NCBI GenBank assembly: GCA_008729055.1
Contig: SDUX01000003.1
Span: 434,001 to 498,000 of the forward strand
Origin: Pyropia haitanensis
Taxonomy: Eukaryota > Rhodophyta > Bangiophyceae > Bangiales > Bangiaceae
Reading direction: 5' to 3'
DNA: 64,000 bases
Part shown: positions 12,601 through 23,936 of the stretch, piece after piece
Numbering within the stretch: the stretch's first letter is position 1
Layout of the letters: every line of letters starts with the position of its first letter
The notes under the pieces: model-generated
Told to the model about the DNA's origin: nothing
Database searches by the model: none
Seen by the model: the letters and a program-made list of their open reading frames with translations, nothing else
Position numbers and translations under genes: made by a program

Positions 12601-14696
12601 GTGCCTTGTTGTATTCCCGTGTTGTGTCGTCTGTACGCCCTGTGTTTGCTTTTCTTGCTGTTTGTCACGCTCTGGTTGTCTTCTCCGTTGCGGTGTTTGG
12701 CAGTGGGAGGCCACCTACTTTGATGTGTCGCACTCTGCAACAGTGGACTGTGCGAAGGCAGCGGCGCAGGCGGGTATCGAGATGATTGTCATTGACGACG
12801 GGTGCGTTTGGTGGCGTGTTGACTCTGGGCGGGTGCAGCAGGCTTTTCATCCCATCTGTACAAGGTGCGAGTCCCGGCGAGGAGCCTGCGCAGTTCATTT
12901 ACTCACTGCGCTTGTTTGGTATGGGTGCGCTCCTTGTCACGACTTGGTCTGTATGCTGCGTGCTTGCTCTTCTTTGTGCGTTTGCACAGATGGTTCAAGA
13001 ACCGTGTGGATGCCAAGTCGGGGCTGGGAGATTGGACGTTGGACGAGAAGAAGTTTCCCTTTGGCTTGGAGGCACTGGCACGGGACGTCCATGCGGCGGG
13101 GCTTCATCTCGGGGTACGTTTGTTGCCGCTCTGCCGCTGGACGTTGCATGGCGTTCACCTCGGGTGAGAGGCTCCTCGTGATCTTTTGGCGAGCTTCTCT
13201 GTCGTGCACCCCTTCGTGGGTACTGTTTCATTCCTGCACTCTATTTGTTTGTCTCCACTTTGCGCTTCAGGTCACTGACTGACTTGCGGTGAGGCTTGTG
13301 CTTTGTTGCATTGGCCTGGCCTGTGTGTCGTGTGGCTGCGTGTACTGCGTCCATGGCACAGATTTGGGTGGAGCCCGAGATGGTGAGTCAGTCGTCGCGC
13401 CTGTACAAGGAGCATCCCGACTGGTGCCTGCACGTGCCCTCGCGCTTGCGGACTACGGGACGGAACCAGCTGGTGCTCGACTTTACCCGCACGGACGTGA
13501 GAGACAACATCTTTGGCCAGCTCAGCGACCTCCTCTCGTCGGGTGCTGTCGACTTCCTCAAACTCGACTGCAACCGTAACCTGACGGAGGTGTTCTCCCA
13601 GGCGTGGTCGTCGCACCACCAGGGGGAGATTGGGCATCGGTACATCATGGGCGTGTACGAGGTGATTGAGCGCATCAGCAAGGCCTACCCCCAGGTGCTT
13701 CTTGAGACCTGCTCGGGTGGCGGAGGCCGCTTTGACCTGGGCATGCTGTACTTTTCACCTCAGGTGTGGACAAGCGACAACACGGACGCGTTATCCCGTG
13801 TCAAGATCCAGTGGGGCACTTCCCTCTGGGCGCCGGCAAGCACCATGGGTGCGCACGTGAGCACGACGCCCAACCACCAGACGCTGCGGTCGGCTTCCAT
13901 GAAGACCCGCTCGCTGGTGGCGATGTGCGGCACGTATGGGTACGTTGGCGGCTGCTGAGGGTTCTTTTGGCCAGACGCCCAGGGGTGTGCGTGTCCATGT
14001 TTGCCTCGACGGGCACGTTGGCCACAACGGGCTTGTCTTCCCCAACGGGCGTGAGGGCGCCACCACGGGGAAGCACGTTGCAGCGTCCTTTGGCTGCAGC
14101 AGGGTTTCATCTGGCTGCAGCAGGTTTGGTCGCGCGTGGGCTCCACAGAGAGCGACCTACTGACTCTCCAGTGTCTCGAGATTGTGAGTGGCATTCGACG
14201 GCGTGTCTCTCCTGCCACTGGTCTGTGCCACAGGTACGAGTTGGACCCGCGGCCGCTCTCCCGGTCCGAGCTAGCCGAGATGGCTGCCTACGTCCGCCTC
14301 TGCCGCAAGCTGTCGCACCTTGTCACTGGCGGCGACCTGTACCGCCTGTGGGACCCGTTTGTGGAGACGTCGGCCGCGTGGATGTACGTCCTTGAGGGGG
14401 GCCTCGAGGCCATGGTGATTGCGGTCAACCTGTCGCGGGAGGTGGGCCGCCTCCTCCCGCACCTGCGCATGAGGGGGCTGGATCCCATGACCACCTACGC
14501 CGTCGAGGAGCTGGTGCCTGGCAACGTGTCGCGCAACCCCGAGACCGGCGCGATCCGGACGGACGGGGCGCACGTGTACCAGCTCGGCGCCAAGATGACC
14601 CTGTCGGGGGTGACGCTGATGGACGCGGGCCTCCCGATTCGGTTCCTCTTTGACGGCGACTCGGTGCTGTTCCACCTCTACCCGCACACCACCTGA
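9617..14696 (+). CDS. GH36 alpha-galactosidase, eight exons
   Basis: Retaining alpha-galactosidase. Exons that join in frame: 9617-9904, 10315-10556, 10772-11519, 11730-12518, 12704-12801, 12990-13113, 13362-13939, 14234-14696 (1,109 aa), all GT-AG. The N-terminal beta-sandwich starts in exon 1 (RIFRLRTPNCLYAF) and exon 2 (LEHLYYG) and resumes in exon 4 (GDYRIPSFRV, RGASSHQHNPF). Residues about 177-426 (exon 3) are a hydrophilic Ser/Gly/Ala insertion usually absent. The barrel opens NTWEATYFD (residue 690), then IDDGWF, GIWVEPEMV, nucleophile Asp832 in FLKLDCNRN, CSGGGGRFD, and acid/base Asp902 in WTSDNTDA, followed by GAHVSTTPNHQT and GYELDP. Bacterial homologues usually read KWD at the nucleophile; here Trp is Leu. 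No signal peptide is visible, so a cytosolic enzyme is likely. In a red alga floridoside would be a candidate substrate (inference). A second ATG at 9674 could be the start. Confidence 0.93.
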
Positions 14697-16479
14697 ACAT
14701 GTAGTCTTTGACGTGGCGATGACAGGTGGCGGGGTTGGCAGTGGAGCGCAGGACGCGCGCTAGTGTGTGGTGTGGAAAACCTGTGGGATATCATGCTCTT
14801 TTTTCTCTTACTTTCACTCTCCGGCGTGCTCGGTCCAGGCTTGCCGCGGCCACGTGCTGCGACGGTGTCCCACGCCGCCCTAGTCTCTGTGGCCGGGGTG
14901 CGGCTGGATGGGGCCGCCACCTCGCGGGGGCCCCGCAGCTCTTGCGTCCCGCCGTGGGTGCGACCGCGGCGCGTTCGACCCCCTCACGCCGCCCTGGGGT
15001 GCGGCAGGGAGCGCGGCCGCGGGGTGAGTCCGCCCGCAGTCGCGGACGGCCGGCCGCGGCGCGGGCGCACGCCGACACGCCTTCAACTCCGTCCCGCCTC
15101 CCCCCCCCCCTCCCAGGCGCCGCCCTCCGTGCGACGGGGGTCGCCGCCTCCGCGCACGAATGCCGTTACGCGTCCGCCCGGGCCGCGTCCCCCCCCCGCA
15201 CCGGTCCACAGCCTCTCACGCATTCGTCCCCCCCCCCCAACCACCCCCCCCTGCCACATCTGGGCTGCCGTCCGCAAGGGCAGACGACCGGCGGCTGCGG
15301 CGGCTGCGGGACGACGACGGCGGCTGCAAGGGGGGTTCAGCTGATGGGCGGCAATCGGGGGGACGCGCGGCTCGAGGCGCCGCCGACGCGCTCGCGCGCA
15401 CGTCGGGGCGGCGGGGTGGTGGCCGCGGAGCCGCGGGGGAGCGGCGGGAGGCTCAAACCCAGCAGCGGCGACGTTGCACGGTCATGGTGTCGCGGGTGTC
15501 GTTGCCAGGCCTGCGATGCTACTTGGCGGCGGGGCGGCGGAGGGCTGCCCCGCAAGTAGCCGCCGACGTTGCCGTGCCGCGCGAGCGCCAGCGCGGGCGC
15601 GTTGCATCCCATCGGCTCACGTGCCGGCGCGCCTGCTGTGCAGAGGCCTACGTTCCGGCACGCCGTCGCTGACCGCCCCCGCCCCTCCCCCGCGTGGGCG
15701 GGCGCCCCTCTGGTCGGCTGCGAGGCGGGCGCGCGGCGTGGTCCGCCACCGCCGGCCGGTCGACGCCGACCGCAGAAGGCCAGCGCGGGTTTGCGGCCTC
15801 GACGAGCGGACGGCGGCGCTCCCCCGGTGGGGCGGGGAGATGTGGTTGGTGTGGGGTCCGCCATGAAAGGGAGCGCGAGTCCCTATGTTGCAGCCGTGGC
15901 CGCCGCCACCACGTCGCCACGATCGTGGGGTGTGCGCTCCCCCCCGCCGATGCCTGTGTAGGGAGGGGAGGCGGGGGGCGTCGGCGTCACGACGCCGCTG
16001 GCACGGTGCCCCGACCGCGGTAGTCCTGTCAGCGGGGAACGGCCGCTGATCGGACGCAGGGGCGGGCGGCGCCCACGCGCCGGGACGGGTGGGGACTGGC
16101 GCCACCAGCTCTTCCGTTTGAAGTAGCCGCCGGTCATCCCCCCCCCCACGTGCCGCCTCCCAGCCCCCTCTTCCCGTTTTTCCTCCGCGGCCAGCCACCA
16201 ACCAGCAGCCGCACGGCGGGATAAGGGCGGCGAGTGTGGCGGTCGTCGACACGGCGTTCCTCCCGTTATTTTCTGCTGCTCGCCAGCCCCCGCCCACGCC
16301 GGTGGCCGCGCCACGGCCCATCACCCTAGAGGGTTGCGAGAGGCAACGGGCTCGACGCGACAGGTCGGGCGGTGCGGTCGCCCTGCTCCAACCAACAGTT
16401 AATCAGCGGCGCGTGCCGGCCGTAGGTGCTGTCGCTCCCCTTGAACAAACAGCTGCGCCGTTGCCCCCCCCGCCATCCC
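14697..16479. other. Intergenic, no gene recognised
   Basis: About 1.8 kb. Several open frames on both strands translate to Arg/Pro/Gly-rich sequence without domains. C-rich patches lie at about 15103-15118, 15228-15250 and 16492-16529. Nothing supportable as a gene. Confidence 0.5.
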
Positions 16480-17804
16480 TCACCCACACTTTCCCCCCCC
16501 CCTCCATCCCCCCCCCCCCCCCCCCCCCCATCGGCATGGCTCAACAAAACACGGGGCTACAATACCCCATCCGCCGGCAGTCGCGCGTGCACGCTCCCGC
16601 CGGCACGCAGCGGCAGCCCCGCACGGCCAGCCGGCGGCACGCGCCCGCCGTGCACCCGCCCGGCGGCGGCAGCACGCACGTCGACGGCACGCCCGCCCAG
16701 GGCGCACAGTCCGCGTCGCGGGCGCAGAGGGCGTAGGGGGGGCACGCCGCCGTCTCTGTCGGGGGGGCGGCGGGGGGGCAGGCGCGCGGGCGCCCCCGCC
16801 GCTATCGACGGTGGGGAGGGGAGAGCGGGTGGGCGTGGCCGCGTCCGCGTCAAATCCCGCCCGGCACAGCGCGACCTGCTCCTCACAAGAGCGGCAGACG
16901 GCGGCGCCGTCGGCAGTTGCGGTAGCGGTGACGGTAGCGGTGGTGGTGGACGTCGCCGTTGCGGTGGGTGTCGCCGTACCGATGGGTGTCGCCGTAACGG
17001 TGGGCATCGCCGTACCGGTGGGCATTGCCGTACCGGTGGGCATTGCCGTACCGGTGGTCGTCGCCGTAGCAGTTGGCGTCGCCGTAGCTGTGGGCGTCGC
17101 TGTAGCGGTCGGCGTCGCAGAAGCGGTAGGCGTCGCCGTAGCGGTGGGCATGGCAGTAGGCGTCGGGGTCGCCGTAGCTGTAGGCGTCGCGGTAGCCGTC
17201 GGCGTCGCGGTAGCCGTCAGCGTCGCGGTCGGCGTCGCCGCCGCGGTCGCCGCAGGCGTCGCGACCGCAGTGGGCGTCGCGGTGGGCGTCAGCGTCGCGG
17301 TCGGCGTCGCCTCCGCGGTCGCCGCCGGTGTCGCGACCGCAGTGGGCGTCGCGGTGGGCGTCCCCGTACCGGGGAGCACCGTTACCGCCGCCGGCGCGGG
17401 CTCCGCCCTCCCTGTCGCCGCGTCCCGCGTCGGCGCCGCTCCCCCGGCACACGCGGCGGCGCCGTCGCCGTCTTTGTTGTCGCCGTCGTCGCACGCGGCG
17501 GCCGCCGCGTCACACACGCCCGGCACCGCCGCGTAGGCGGCGCACGTGACGGCGACCGCGGCCAGCGGGGGGGGGAGCGTGCACGGGGCGGCCGCGCCCG
17601 CCACGACACACGCCGCGACGGAGCAGGGGGGGGGGGGGGGTGCGGCACCGCCGCCGCCGCCGCCGCCGCGGTGGTGGGGGTGGGGGGGGGCGCCGCCGAC
17701 GCCGCGGCGGCACCCGCCGCTATTGTGGCGGTGACGGCTAGGACAGCGGCGGCGACGGCGGCGGCGGCGGCGGCGGCGAGGCGTCGCTGCGGGAAGTGCG
17801 CCAT
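16480..17804 (-). CDS. Secreted Thr/Pro-repeat (mucin/cell-wall-like) protein, one frame break
   Basis: Start ATG at 17802-17804 gives [20 protein letters not shown] followed by a further Ala/Val-rich hydrophobic stretch, a good signal peptide. A Cys-containing segment follows ([15 protein letters not shown], then [13 protein letters not shown] and an acidic [11 protein letters not shown]), then about 150 residues of TPTAT/TATPTA repeats, likely O-glycosylated, then a short Cys motif ([12 protein letters not shown]). The signal peptide is in a different frame from the rest; the switch coincides with the 15-G run at 17626-17640 and is fixed by one extra base, giving about 441 aa. The last 100 residues are Arg/Ala-rich and may be non-coding, so the true 3' end or an intron is uncertain. 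An extracellular-matrix role is inferred from composition only. The opposite strand reads as Val/Ala/Gly repeats and has no signal peptide. Confidence 0.5.
16910..17380. repeat. Coding minisatellite of GTCGCCGTA-type units
   Basis: About 0.47 kb of degenerate tandem units of 6, 12 and 18 bases built on GTCGCCGTAGCGGTGGGC. On the minus strand they encode the Thr/Pro/Ala repeats of the secreted protein. A larger duplication is also visible: the blocks around 17225-17280 and 17300-17350, each reading GCGGTCGGCGTCGCC and then GTCGCGACCGCAGTGG. Confidence 0.8.
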
Positions 17805-19088
17805 GGCGCAAGCAGGTTGGTGGGAGAGGGGGCGCGAGGAACGGGGGGAGGGGGGCGGGGGGAGGCGGGGAGACGGGGGCGGCCGAGGAAGAGGGGGCGG
17901 GCGGCGGCGCGGCCAGCCGTCACATCGCCGGGCGCGCTCCCGCTGGCGCCCGCAGCGCAACGCCCGCGGCCGCGTGCGTGGGAGGGGGGTCAAGTACCAG
18001 CGCCCGCCGCGCCCGACGGCAATCCCTTTGGTCCGGCGCACCAACGCGGCAGCCGTTGCCCGTGGCGACGGCGGCGGCGCTCCCCCGGGCGCAGGCCGCC
18101 ACCCCCCCCCCCCGCCTCCATGTGCTGCTGGGTTGTGCCAATGAACTGCCCGGCGGTGGAGCCGCGCGGCGACGGGGCAGAGTGATGGGAGTGGCGAGGG
18201 CACCACCACCCTCACTCCTCCGCCCCCCGCGCCGCGCCCCCCCTCCCCTTCAAACCCGGGCCCCCCCGCTTTCCCCCTCGAGCTCCCCGCCACCCCCACC
18301 GTGTGTGCCTGTGACGTGCGCGGCGGTCGACGGCGACTCTTGTCCTTTGGGGGGGGGGGACAAACTGCGGCGCGTCTGTACGTGCGCACCGCCGTCCGCC
18401 GCCCGGATCTCCGGGCATCGAGCGGCCACCTTTGTCAAATTTCAGACGAATAGGGCGCGGACCGGACACTGCCGTGTGCCGCGTTGTTGCCATCCCCCGC
18501 TTACGACCCACGCGCGGAAGAGGAAGAGACGGGCATCGGGGGAAAGGGGGCGTGGAGGGGGGGGGAGAGAAATGAACGGTAGCACGTTTGCTGCGCATGG
18601 ACGCGGCGGCATAGACCGGCTCGCGTGTCAGCCCGCCGCCGCTGACGTTTGTGACAGGCCGGCAAGTACGCCAGCCACGCGCCTCTGGGGGTGGGAGCGG
18701 TGTCACAACAACCAAAGTGGAGGGGGGCAGTGCAGGTGGGCAGGGGGGGGGGGGAGCTGGCAGCGAGGCCCCGCTGCAAAACCGATAGGGGCGCCGCACG
18801 CAGCAGCAGTTATGGCGTGAATCACAGACGATGTGTGAGGGCGGCCGAGGCAAAGCAGCGGGGAGCGGCTGTCCGTCTACGGCTCCTCTTGGTGGGGCGG
18901 TGAGAGGTTGCGCACGGGAGCGGTTGGCGGCTGCTCTGATTACTGCCGTGTCTGTGCGGTGGCCCCCCAGTCGCGAAGGGAGGGCAGCCGCCGCCGTTGC
19001 TCCCACATCGAGAAACAGCAAAAGTGCATTATGCAAGCGACGACGCCCGCGAGCTTGGAGATCGAGGGTCCTGGCCGCCTGGACACAG
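17805..19088. other. Intergenic, no gene recognised
   Basis: Immediately upstream of the secreted-protein gene the plus strand is G/A-rich (17815-17900), that is, pyrimidine-rich on that gene's coding strand. The remainder up to 19.09 kb has only composition-driven open frames. Confidence 0.5.
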
Positions 19089-19106
19089 CGCAGTGGTGCT
19101 TAAACC
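19089..19106 (+). repeat. Isolated copy of the 23.9/24.7-kb terminal motif
   Basis: CGCAGTGGTGCTTAAACC here differs at one base from the outer 18 bases of the inverted repeat at 23937. It may be one end of a related, otherwise unrecognised element, or a shared regulatory motif. Confidence 0.4.
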
Positions 19107-20537
19107 GGGATCCACGTCAAGCGCTCTTCAAGCCGGATGGGCTTGAAAAACCCTTGATTTTCCTTGAAGTGGTCGCACGCGCGGCGGCGGCCGGGGCCCC
19201 AACCGAGTGGATTAGAGGCTGATCCTCACATTTAAAAAGGTTGATAAATATGGTAAAGTATATTGAAGGGAGGTGATGGGTTCCCTACTAAGGAGCATTC
19301 AATCGGCTGTCAAGTTTCGTTCAGTTTCCATCATAGTCCTCGCGGGGACCACAAAGGCCGTCCCGGAGCGGCCGACTATCTCTCTCCATGCCCCGGCTGA
19401 TGACGCCTGACGGAGCGCAGCGGAAGGTACAAACAGGCCCGTCTGCAACCCTCATCCGCACCGCGTGCTTCGGTGACACCACCAGTCACACAAACGTCAC
19501 AGTGCATTTCAAGCCAACGTACACTGTCCATGATAGCTCGCCGCCCTATCCCCGCCACCCCCGTGATGTCCTCCCTCTCGTTCCGCCAGCACAAAGAGAG
19601 AGAAACAACACCAGTTTTGTGAGCCAGACCGTGGGCTCTAGTCCGCATTGGACAGGGACGGCGGCGGCGGCGGCGGCCGTTGCCACGGCAGCGACCGGTC
19701 GGCAACGTCGTCCACTGCGGGTTTGGGCCTCTATCGTCTGGTACAGCCGCGAGTCTCAGCGCAAGTGCTTCGGGTGCCTGTCAGTGTCGTCGGAGAGGAG
19801 CAAGCCGACGGTTGGTTGCGTACTCTATCGCGTAATTGATTGAACAGCTCTGAGGAACATCTGCAGGCAGACGAGATACGGTGTGTGCCTCATGTGATCA
19901 ACTCCGGCGTGCTCCATGAGTGCCGGGATACAATCCAAGAAACCTGGGTCTTTTCAGGTGAAATGGGGGCTACAAGCCCCCGTCGATGCTATACTTTTAT
20001 TAGGAGAGCGTGATCACGCGTAATGCGGCGCGACAGCTATGTGCATTAGAGCATTTAGAGAAAGCTTGATGAACCTTGAACAATAGGTCATGATGGACGT
20101 CGTTCACATTGTTCAGTACATCACTGTGTAGCCAGCACGGAGGCGCACCTTGTGGTGTGTCGCACACCCACTATGGAGGACGTTATCGTACTGACTTCAA
20201 ACATTGTCACGTTCTCTTCAACAAATCGGCCTTTGCGGGGTCTTTAGGCTACTCCAGATCGCCCCGGATCGTGATTTCTGCCAGGTTCTGCGCTTGAAAG
20301 GCGTTTGAAGTGGATCCCCCAACAAGGAGCAGTGCGTAGGCCGTACAAAGCCTGGCCACTGTCACAAAGCGCATTGGAGGAGAGGGCACGGCTTGCACAC
20401 GGGTGGAAGCGCCGTTGGTGAACCTTTGTCCTGGCCATCGCGAGTGCCGTGGCTCGAATCTGGTGGTGTAGATGTGCGGGGGGCGCAGTTCGATGTCCTG
20501 ATCGTGTGACACTAAAATAGATATTCACATACCAGAT
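19107..20537. other. AT-richer intergenic block, no gene recognised
   Basis: Base composition drops sharply compared with the flanks, with AT-rich stretches near 19225-19270 and 19960-20110. No protein, RNA or repeat was identified apart from a short A run at 20514-20517, which could serve as the Pol III terminator of the adjacent tRNA. Confidence 0.45.
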
Positions 20538-20578
20538 GATGACGGCGAGGTTCGAACTCGCGCCCCGGAGGACCAGAA

Positions 20579-20609
<31 letters not shown>

Positions 20610-20616
20610 CGTCACC
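20538..20616 (-). tRNA. trnL-UAG: tRNA-Leu (anticodon UAG)
   Basis: The minus strand folds as a complete class II tRNA. The acceptor is GGTGACG/CGTCATC with one G-U pair; the D arm is GCC...GGC in TGGCCGAGTGG, an exact A box; the anticodon stem is CCAGA/TCTGG around TTTAGGT, giving anticodon TAG. The variable arm is 11 bases, and the T arm is GCGAG/CTCGC around TTCGAAC. Total 79 bases, intronless. Four T residues lie about 20 bases downstream on the coding strand as a possible Pol III stop. It reads CUA leucine codons, which must be rare at this GC content. Confidence 0.92.
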
Positions 20617-20888
20617 CATCCCAAAGTGTAAAATCGGCGTGTGTGCGATGCACATCGTTATTTGATACAAATAGAACGAACACAGGTATGCCAACACAGG
20701 CATGGCTCGCCAGGATGGCACCACCGCTGTGGTCATGAAAAAAAAAAGTAGACTCGTGCGCATGCCAAACCGTCAGCACGGACATACGGAACACAGCAGT
20801 CAATGCAACCCCTTTCGTACACGCGGTATCGACCCTCTCTCACGGGAACCTGGACCAGCACTGCTCTCCACCCTACCCCTTCCGCACT
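20617..20888. other. Short intergenic spacer
   Basis: Sequence between the tRNA 5' end and the stop of the RING gene; AT-richer, with a nine-A run near 20739-20747. No gene seen. Confidence 0.4.
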
Positions 20889-23191
20889 TCAGGACAGCGG
20901 GCCACCACACGACGGGCACTTGTTCATCAACATTCTCACCCGTGCTCCACAAGGCGCGCAGAGCGGGTGGCCGCAGGCGCCCACCACGCCCGCCCCCCCC
21001 ACAGGGCCAAGGCAAAACACGCACGCGCTCTCTGGGGCAACCAAGCCCGTCGCGCCGGGCGCGTCAAACGGACGGCCCGCCGCGGCTGCGCCCACAGTCG
21101 GCGCCGCCGCAGGGGGCGTCCAGAGCGCGTCGCCACCAGGAGAAGGAGACAGCTCGGGGTAGACGGGCGGCGGCGGTGGCGACGGGAAAGAGTCATCGCC
21201 AGTGCGCGTCGGCGGCGCCGCGGGTGCCGCCTTTGGCGACGCCGCGACATACACAGACGGCTGTGGGTGGTAGCCAGGCTGGTCTGCTGCTGCAGGCGTG
21301 TGAACATCCAGGCCCCAGCCGCCGTTGCCAGGCGCAGCGCCTGGCGGAGGTAGCGGCTGGTAGCCAGCGGGGCCCGCCGTTGCGCCTGCGCCCGCGTCAT
21401 GGGGTGGTGCAGCGGGACCACCATGGCCGTCCGCCCGCGGCAACGACCGCCAGTCGTCTGCACCCTGCGACGAGAGCACGTCAGCCGATGCGGCTGGCGT
21501 CGCCGTGGCCGTGCCGCTGTCGCTACCGCAGGATGACCCCACCGCTCCGTCATCTTCGTCGCCGTCACCCCCACCATCGTCGCTGTTGTCCCCCCCGCCC
21601 CCTTGAGCGGCATCCGCCCCACCCTTGGCCACCGGCGGACGGGGCGGCATGACCGTCGGTACAGCCATCGCGGCGGCCGCCTTGGTCGCTGCCGTCAGCT
21701 CCTCGGCGCGCCCCAGCACCCGCCGCACCAGCGCGGTGACGGCCGCAACGGCCGTGCCGCCCCCACCCGCCGCCGCCGCTCCCTCCTGCGCCGCCCGCAA
21801 CGCGGGCAGCAGCACGTGCAGGGCGGCAATGTACCGCTCGCGGACCGACGCGAGCGCGGCGGCCGCGGCCGCCGTCCGCGTCGCGGACAGCGCCTCGTCG
21901 GCGGCGAGCGCGGCGGCGACGAGCGTCTGGCCGTCGGCGACGCGGCGGGCGAGCGCCCCCCCCAACTCTGCCTCGTAGGGCAGCCGGGGGGGGGCTCGCG
22001 CGTGCGGGGGGGGGGAGCCCCTGGGTAGAGCGGCGGCGCGCCACCAACGCGCCCTTGCGCAGCCGCCGCCGCCGCCGCCGCGGCGGCCTGCTGCTGCCTC
22101 AGGACGGGCGCGAGCGTCAGCATCGTGCCCGCGCTGCTGTCAATGTAGCCCGACCCGAACAGCGTCCCCATCCCGTGGCTCGATGGCCCGCCCGCGACGC
22201 TGCCGGCGCCGCCACCGGGGGAGCCGCCGCCCCCACCAACGGCCCCCCGTGGCGCCGCAGGGGCCACCGCGTCGGGTGCCAATGGGGGGGGGGGGGCCGG
22301 CCGAGTACCAGGAGCGTCCGCCGCGGCCGGCACGGCCGGCGCGGCGGGCGCCCCGGCGGGTGAGCTCGGCACCTCGGCGGGCGGCGGCGTCGCGGGCGAC
22401 AAGCCCAGCGCCGCCCGCATCGTCGCGTCGCTGTCAAGGGACGGGGCGGGCGCCGCGGCGGCGGCACCACCGTCGGCGGCGCCCCCCCCCGTCGGCGCCT
22501 TGCTCACCAGCTGCACCCCCGGGTACTCGTACAGGGTGTGCGGGGCGGGCGCCGCTTGCGGCGGCTCCGCCGCGTCACCGCCGTCATCGCTACCCCCGCC
22601 CCCGCCGCCCCCCCCCAGCCGCGCCTTGCCGCGCAGCGGGAAGCCCCGCCGCAGCCGCCCGCGGCCGCCGTCGGCCGCATCCGCCGCCACCGTCGGGTCA
22701 CCGTCGGCGGGCGCGCCGCCCCGCCGGCGGACGCGCAGGCGGGCGAGCAGCCCGACGGGCGCCGCGTCACCGACGGGCTCTGGCGCGGGCGGGGACTCCC
22801 CACCGACGGCGCCACTGTCGCCGCTGCCGCCACCGCCGCCGCCACCCGTACCCCCGTCAGCGCCACCCCCGCCGCCACCCGCCGCGTCGTTGGTGTCACT
22901 CCCGCTGCCGCCACCGTCGCCGCCGCCGGGCGGCGGCCCCGTGACCAGCCCCGTCAGCGACGCCCGCGCCGACGACGTCCGCACCGCGCCGTCGTCGGGG
23001 AGCGCCAGGTCGTCAAAGCTGTCCTCAGCGGCCGCCGCGGGGGCGGCCGAGCCAGCCGCTGGGGTAGCTGCTGCCGCCGCCGCCGCCGGTGCCGCCGCCG
23101 GCTCCGCCGGCTGCTGCCGCCGGCCAAGGAGGCGGGCGCGCCGGCCGGTAGGCGCATCGGTAGGGGCAGGCTTGGGTCGTAGCAAGGGCAT
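20889..23191 (-). CDS. RING-finger (C3HC4) protein, probable E3 ubiquitin ligase, one frame break
   Basis: The C-terminal 45 residues are a RING: CVFC, then CGH, LCAPC and CPSC, in C3HC4 order, ending GGPLS. About 260 residues upstream is a helical block (LPYEAELGGALARRVADGQ onward, with LASVRERYIAALHVLLPALR) that resembles an MIT-type three-helix bundle; this is a weak similarity. The rest is Gly/Ala/Pro/Ser-rich linker. The start MPLLRPKPAPTD is an ATG at 23189-23191, behind a pyrimidine-rich coding-strand tract. The two parts are in different frames; the break falls in the G runs 21986-21994 or 22006-22015 and one added base restores about 767 aa. A ubiquitin-ligase role is inferred from the RING alone; the substrate is unknown. 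Confidence 0.75.
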
Positions 23192-23759
23192 GATGTGGGA
23201 AGAGGGGAAGGAAAAACAGGCACGGAGAGCGGGGAGGGAGGGGGGGCGGGGGGGGAGGGGGGGCGAGGGGAGCTAGGAGATGGCAATTCGTCTGCGGGGG
23301 GGAAGCGCATGCGGTCGCCGCGCCAAAGGAAGACACGCGGGGGATCGCGGAGTAGATGATAACCGAGAGTGCGCACGGGCGCGAGCTCGGGCGTGGCGAC
23401 ACGGACAGGTGGCGGCGACAGCGGGACGACGGGGGGAGGGACCACGGTCCACTGTGGGGTGGCAGCCACGCGCAACGCGGCTCACCTGCACCCGCGGCGC
23501 GTGGCCTGCGAGGACGCGTACGTTGCGCGCACGGCGAGCTGCTCACCGCCGAGCCCTGTCACCTCCGCCCCGGCCGCGTCCGCCCCACCCGTCGTTTGAC
23601 CAGCTGACGTGTACACGCCGGACAGCGTCCGGTTCTGGGCCGCCCGTGGCGCCAGCCCAACTTACTCTTCGCCTTGGGTACTTGGACGAGTTGCACGAAC
23701 AGTTTGCCAGCTCGTGCGTTACATGCCGTCTTTTGGCACTAGGCCTGTATTTCACGCCC
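23192..23759. other. Upstream region of the RING gene
   Basis: The first 90 bases are G/A-rich on the plus strand (pyrimidine-rich in the RING gene's sense). The rest contains no recognisable gene and grades into the AT-richer block. Confidence 0.4.
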
Positions 23760-23818
23760 TTTACGTGATTGTGAAGTCACGTTTTACGTGATCACATGCA
23801 CATTCTTTACGTGATCAC
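23760..23818. repeat. Three TTTACGTGAT repeats at exact 23-bp spacing
   Basis: TTTACGTGAT begins at 23760, 23783 and 23806. The last two copies extend identically to TTTACGTGATCAC. Each copy contains an ACGT core of the kind bound by bZIP and bHLH factors, and GTGATCAC is palindromic. Two bases over two helical turns in spacing suggests an array of binding sites or a remnant tandem repeat. Confidence 0.55.
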
Positions 23819-23936
23819 TCATCACGCACCAGCAGAAAAGGGCGTGACGTGAGGCGTGACCACTCGTATTCATTACGCCGCCGGCAGACTTAACACTGTA
23901 CAATCCAGAGCACTGGTCGGGGCCGCGGGTGCCCAA

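Noticed and set aside
16910..17380. CRISPR-like array
   Set aside because: Units are short, contiguous and degenerate without unique spacers, and they encode a Thr/Pro repeat; the window is eukaryotic.
20440..20480. A second tRNA suggested by GGCTCGAATC
   Set aside because: The flanking bases do not form a T stem and no acceptor or anticodon arm can be folded.
20512..20763. Short minus ORF containing VAEWSKAPDLG
   Set aside because: It is the translation of the tRNA-Leu gene.
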